Assembly (NCBI GenBank): GCA_019448385.1
Contig: JAGTXO010000014.1
Coordinates: 248,001 to 312,000, forward strand
DNA from: Diacronema lutheri
Lineage: Eukaryota; Haptophyta; Pavlovophyceae; Pavlovales; Pavlovaceae
Direction: 5' to 3'
DNA: 64,000 nt
The notes beneath the pieces were generated by a model. That model was not told where the DNA came from and did no database searches. It was given only the letters and a program-made list of their open reading frames with translations. How positions within the stretch are numbered: the stretch's first letter is position 1; each line of letters opens with the position of its first letter. Shown here piece by piece: positions 61,201-64,000 of the stretch. The position numbers were made by a program, and so were the translations under genes.

Positions 61201-62816
61201 TCGTCCGGGTAGAGCGGCATCCGCGAGATGGCCTCGTACCGGTTCGGCCGGCGCGCGTACCGGTCGACGAGCGTATCGACGAGCAGACCCTTGCCCACGC
61301 GCTCGCCGTGCGCCTCGTCCGCGACGAGGTCGAGCCCCGTACAGACGGCGGAGAGCTGCGCGTCGCTCAGGCGCGAAAAGTGCGTGCGCAGCGCGGCGGG
61401 CTGGTCGATGGCAGAGAGGTTCAGCAGCGCAAAGTCGGCGAGCTCGGGCAGTGTGAACGCGACGCGCTGCAGTCGCGCTAACTCGGCGCACCGGCGCGCG
61501 GAGATCTCCTCTTCGCTCAGCTCGACACCGCGCTCCTCGTCGAGGGGCATCCGCGCGTACGTGCCGCACAAGTCGACGAGCTGGCGGAAGAGGGCGGCGG
61601 CGGCAGCGGCGGCGGCGGGCTCGGTCGGCGCGCCGCTCGCGACCTCCTCCATCGCCGCCGCCTCGCCACCCGCCTCGTACAGCCGCGTCCGCCGGCAGCG
61701 GACGAGCACGCGCGCGTCGTCGACGACGGCCTTTAGAAAGCGGCGCGTTGGCAACTGCGCGAGCAAATCAATGAGCAGCTCGAGGGCGCGGTGGACGAAG
61801 TCGACGGCGCCGGGCAACGGCGCGGGCGCCGCCGCGCCGTCGTCGCCCTCGTCGAACGCCGCGTCGAGCGCCTCTGCCTGCTCGGCGAGGCGGCGGAAGA
61901 GGCGGGGTAAAAAGGTGCGCTCGTGCTCCGCGTCCGCTGGCAGCGCGCCGCCTGACGCGGCGCGCAGCTTGGCCTCCTTCTTGCACAGGTGCTTCCAGTG
62001 CTTGGCGAGCTGCGGCGCGCTGCGCAGCTGCGCGCCGCGCGCGCGCTCGTTGAGCTGCGTCCAGAGCGGCAGCGAGACGAGTCGTAACGCCGGCCCTCGA
62101 ACGCTCTCCACCTCAAGCGAAGCGTAGCAGTGCGTGAGGAAGCGGCAGACGCGCGCGAGCTCGGGCAGCGGCAGCGGCGGCGAGGCGTCGGGCGTGCTCG
62201 CGTCGAGCACGCACCGCAGCAGCGCGCCAAACTCGCCAGTGCGCTGCGTGAACGCCGCCCAGCTGTCGACGCCCTCGCGCGCCTTCTCCAGGACTATCGC
62301 CACGATGGAGAGGGCGTGCGGCACCGTCGCGCGCGCGCCGTCAAAGTGCGGCCAGAGGTACCTGCGCGGCGCACACGCGGCGGGCGGCGGCGGCGGCGCG
62401 CGCCGTTGGCCGCCGTGGTCGCCACGCGCGCGCGCCGGAGGGCCGCAGCCGCACCGCTCGAGATAGCCGCTCTGCTCGAGGGCGGCGAGCCGGCCAGTGG
62501 ACGCGTCTCCGCAGATGTGTTCCGTGTAGATCTGCTCGACCAGCTGCGGCTTGAATGCCGCCTTCTTCTCGCCCGACCAATTTGCAGCCGCGAGCTGCGC
62601 ACGCGCGCGCGCGCGAGAGAGAGAGAGGGTGCGAGCTCGTCCGTCGGGCGCACCGCCGGCTGCGAGCGGACGCAGCGGGGTGCATGGCGGAGCGCGCGCG
62701 TGCACGCACGCCGCGTGCGCCGCGCGCACCTGCCGGAGTTGCGCCCGTGCCCCGTCCTTGCCCTCCTCCCCCTCCGCCGCCCGCCTCCTCTGCGGTGGCG
62801 CTGGCTTGGGCGGCAT
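57533..62816 (-). CDS. AQR: Aquarius, intron-binding spliceosomal helicase (IBP160)
   Basis: Exons 62816-62730, 62594-62455, 62361-58486 and 58184-57533 give about 1584 residues. The N-terminal ARM-like domain aligns with AQR ([17 protein letters not shown]). Highly conserved central blocks follow: [65 protein letters not shown] and [11 protein letters not shown]. The SF1 helicase core has [16 protein letters not shown] (about residue 913), [62 protein letters not shown] and [16 protein letters not shown] binds introns upstream of the branch point in the activated spliceosome. The last intron (58185-58485) contains a hexamer array. All introns are GT-AG. The C-terminal tail is acidic and divergent. 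Confidence 0.95.
58199..58290. repeat. Hexanucleotide (GGTGAG)n array in an Aquarius intron
   Basis: About 15 copies of ggtgag on the plus strand (ctcacc on the coding strand), with isolated GAAG/CGAG variants. It lies immediately next to the 3' splice site of the last intron, where the C/T-rich strand can serve as a polypyrimidine tract. Confidence 0.9.
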
Positions 62817-62915
62817 GAACGCCGCCGCGCGAGGCTGCGCGTGGAAGCAGGATGGCGGCGTAGAAGTCCTCGCAGCGGGTGGAAGAAGTCCTGCTGGGGG
62901 AGCGGGGCCGGCGGG
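62817..62915. promoter_or_regulatory. Divergent intergenic region between Aquarius and the WBP2-like gene
   Basis: Only 99 bases separate the two ATGs. No AT-rich island is present here, unlike the regions at 1497 and 55895. The shared-promoter role is inferred from spacing only. Confidence 0.3.
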
Positions 62916-63521
62916 ATGTCGATCAACCCGGCGCTCGACGAGCACACGGACGACCCCGTGTGCATGGAGAATGAGCGGCTCGTCCTCCGCCGCGAGGGCG
63001 TCGAGCTCGAGGCGACCATCGACGGCGCGCAGCACCGTCTGCGGGGCTTCGCGGTGCTGAGCAACCTGCGGATCGTCTTCGTCGCGACGGACCCGTCGGC
63101 GATCTCGGCAGTCGACCTGCCGCTTGCGCACCTGCGCGACGAGAGCTTCAATCAGCCCATCTTTGGGTGCAACAACCTCACGGGCGTCACCGCGCCGATC
63201 CGCGGCGGCAGCGTGCGAGCGGACATTGCGTGGAAGCTCTCCTTCCGCGAGGGCGGCGTCGGGACGTGGCTGCCATGGTTCTTCACGGTGCTGAAGGTGA
63301 TGCGCACGCACATGGAGGCAGTTGCGGTCGGCCAGGCCTCGGATCTGCCCGTGCCGTCGGCGCGCGCGATGCGCCAGGCGTACGTTGACCCCGCAGACCC
63401 GACGAGGCTCTTCCTGCCCGACGAGCCTGACATGGATCGAAGCGAGCCGCACGGTCACGACGCAGAGCACCGTCGGCCGCTCCCGCCGCCCGCGCACCGC
63501 GCGCACGAGCACAGCGACTGA
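62916..63521 (+). CDS. GRAM-domain protein, WBP2-like
   Basis: A single exon of 201 residues. Residues 15-125 follow the GRAM/PH-like core of WW-domain-binding protein 2: ERLVLRREGVELEA, GFAVLSNLRIVFVATD, LPLAHLRDESFNQPIFGCNN and ADIAWKLSFREGGVGTW. The family motif 'QPxFGxN' is intact. The C-terminal tail is Pro/His/Arg-rich but lacks the PPxY motifs through which animal WBP2 binds WW domains, so that partner role cannot be assumed. It probably binds lipids or proteins through the GRAM fold. Confidence 0.75.
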   Translation: MSINPALDEHTDDPVCMENERLVLRREGVELEATIDGAQHRLRGFAVLSNLRIVFVATDPSAISAVDLPLAHLRDESFNQPIFGCNNLTGVTAPIRGGSVRADIAWKLSFREGGVGTWLPWFFTVLKVMRTHMEAVAVGQASDLPVPSARAMRQAYVDPADPTRLFLPDEPDMDRSEPHGHDAEHRRPLPPPAHRAHEHSD

Positions 63522-63602
63522 CGGGGTAGCGACTGCCGGCTCCCGCGGTCCGCCATTAGTAGTACTTCGCAACGCCTACTTGCGGGTGTAGTGGGTCGCG
63601 CG

Positions 63603-64000
63603 ATGCGGCAGGCCTTCACGCCGGCCAAGAACAGGTTCGGCGCGCACGAAGGCAGCCTGTACTTGCTCGCCACCGAGCTCACGCATCCATCGGAGGCCGC
63701 CTACCACGCTCCCAGCGATCGCGGGCCGACGCTGCGCTACTGCCCAAAGCCGGCGCACGTCGCCGCGAGCGAGAAGAACGGCGACGCATCGGGCTCGGCA
63801 ACGTCTTCGGCGTTCCGTGATGTGACCGTCGAGGCCGGGTACGTGGTCTACAACGTGGGCGATTCCGTCTTCTTCAACGACATCCGCAACCTCGACCAGG
63901 CGCGCGCGCGTGGCGCGCTGGCTACGGCGCTCTGCGCGTGCTCGTCCCCGCGAGCCGAGCGCCGCCTGACCATGCGGCCCCCGCGCGGTGCGCGGCGCGC
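63603..64000 (+). CDS. 5' end of a possible WDR20/DMWD-type WD-repeat gene
   Basis: The ATG at 63603 begins a protein-like frame of 99 codons ending ...VVYNVGDSVFFNDIRNLDQ at about 63899. It then dissolves into (CG)n, which I read as an intron with a GC donor (GACCAG|GCGCGC). The opening FGAHEGSLYLLATELTHP and the later VVYNVGDSVFFND resemble the N-terminal region of WDR20/DMWD/CreC proteins, regulators of USP12/USP46 deubiquitinases. The WD repeats themselves would lie beyond the window. The assignment is tentative. Confidence 0.35.
   Translation, partial: MRQAFTPAKNRFGAHEGSLYLLATELTHPSEAAYHAPSDRGPTLRYCPKPAHVAASEKNGDASGSATSSAFRDVTVEAGYVVYNVGDSVFFNDIRNLDQARARGALATALCACSSPRAERRLTMRPPRGARR

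Noticed and set aside
1-64000. tRNA, rRNA or snRNA genes
   Set aside because: I looked for tRNA A/B-box patterns and conserved snRNA cores and saw none convincing. A covariance-model scan would be decisive.

Overview
This is nuclear DNA of a very GC-rich, intron-bearing unicellular eukaryote. It is probably a flagellated alga, and a haptophyte-like lineage fits best, although the window alone cannot prove that. The evidence is full-length eukaryotic genes (importin-5, eEF3, Aquarius, CFAP58, SNAPC3, JMJD8-like and others). Most are cut by short introns of about 90-350 bases that begin GTGCGCGC or, in several cases, GCGCGC, and end in CAG. CFAP58 is restricted to organisms that build motile cilia. 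Coding density is high, genes lie on both strands, and several adjacent pairs are head-to-head with only 16-120 bases between start codons. All exon joins below were made by eye from reading frame and family similarity.

Layout: 1-7.6 kb holds an internal-J-domain protein (minus, runs off the left edge), a SAM methyltransferase (plus) and a five-exon importin-5 (minus). 7.7-26.5 kb is the accessory part. A giant minus-strand gene (7673-18258) joins a Ulp1-type protease, a PD-(D/E)XK-like nuclease, degenerate protease modules and a C-terminal TnpB/Fanzor-like RuvC nuclease with zinc ribbon. After about 2.4 kb of low-complexity DNA and a retrotransposon scrap come a ubiquitin-specific-protease gene and a frameshifted gene fusing an ssDNA-binding-like domain to a Pif1-type helicase, both on the same strand. 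Together these look like the coding content of a large mobile element or integrated virus-like element.

27.1-29.5 kb is a nest of mobile DNA: a near-kilobase palindrome of telomere-like GTGTAGG repeats, a 111-base insertion inside it with a 12-base target duplication, and a 1.4-kb hAT-like transposon with an 8-base target duplication and a broken BED zinc-finger gene. 29.6-31.1 kb holds a degenerate, frameshifted gene. A 272-base MITE with a TA duplication lies at 34.9 kb.

31.5-64 kb returns to ordinary genes: a possible beta-barrel protein, SNAPC3, a small DnaJ protein, an EF-hand protein, a JMJD8-like hydroxylase, a Na+/Ca2+ exchanger, a beta-lactamase-fold hydrolase, eEF3, a 2-oxoglutarate dioxygenase, CFAP58, a TMF/golgin-like coiled-coil protein carrying a large coding minisatellite, two tandem paralogues of unknown family, Aquarius, a WBP2-like GRAM protein and the 5' end of a possible WDR20-type gene. 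Several introns contain minisatellites whose unit is a multiple of three, so they stay open and mimic coding sequence.
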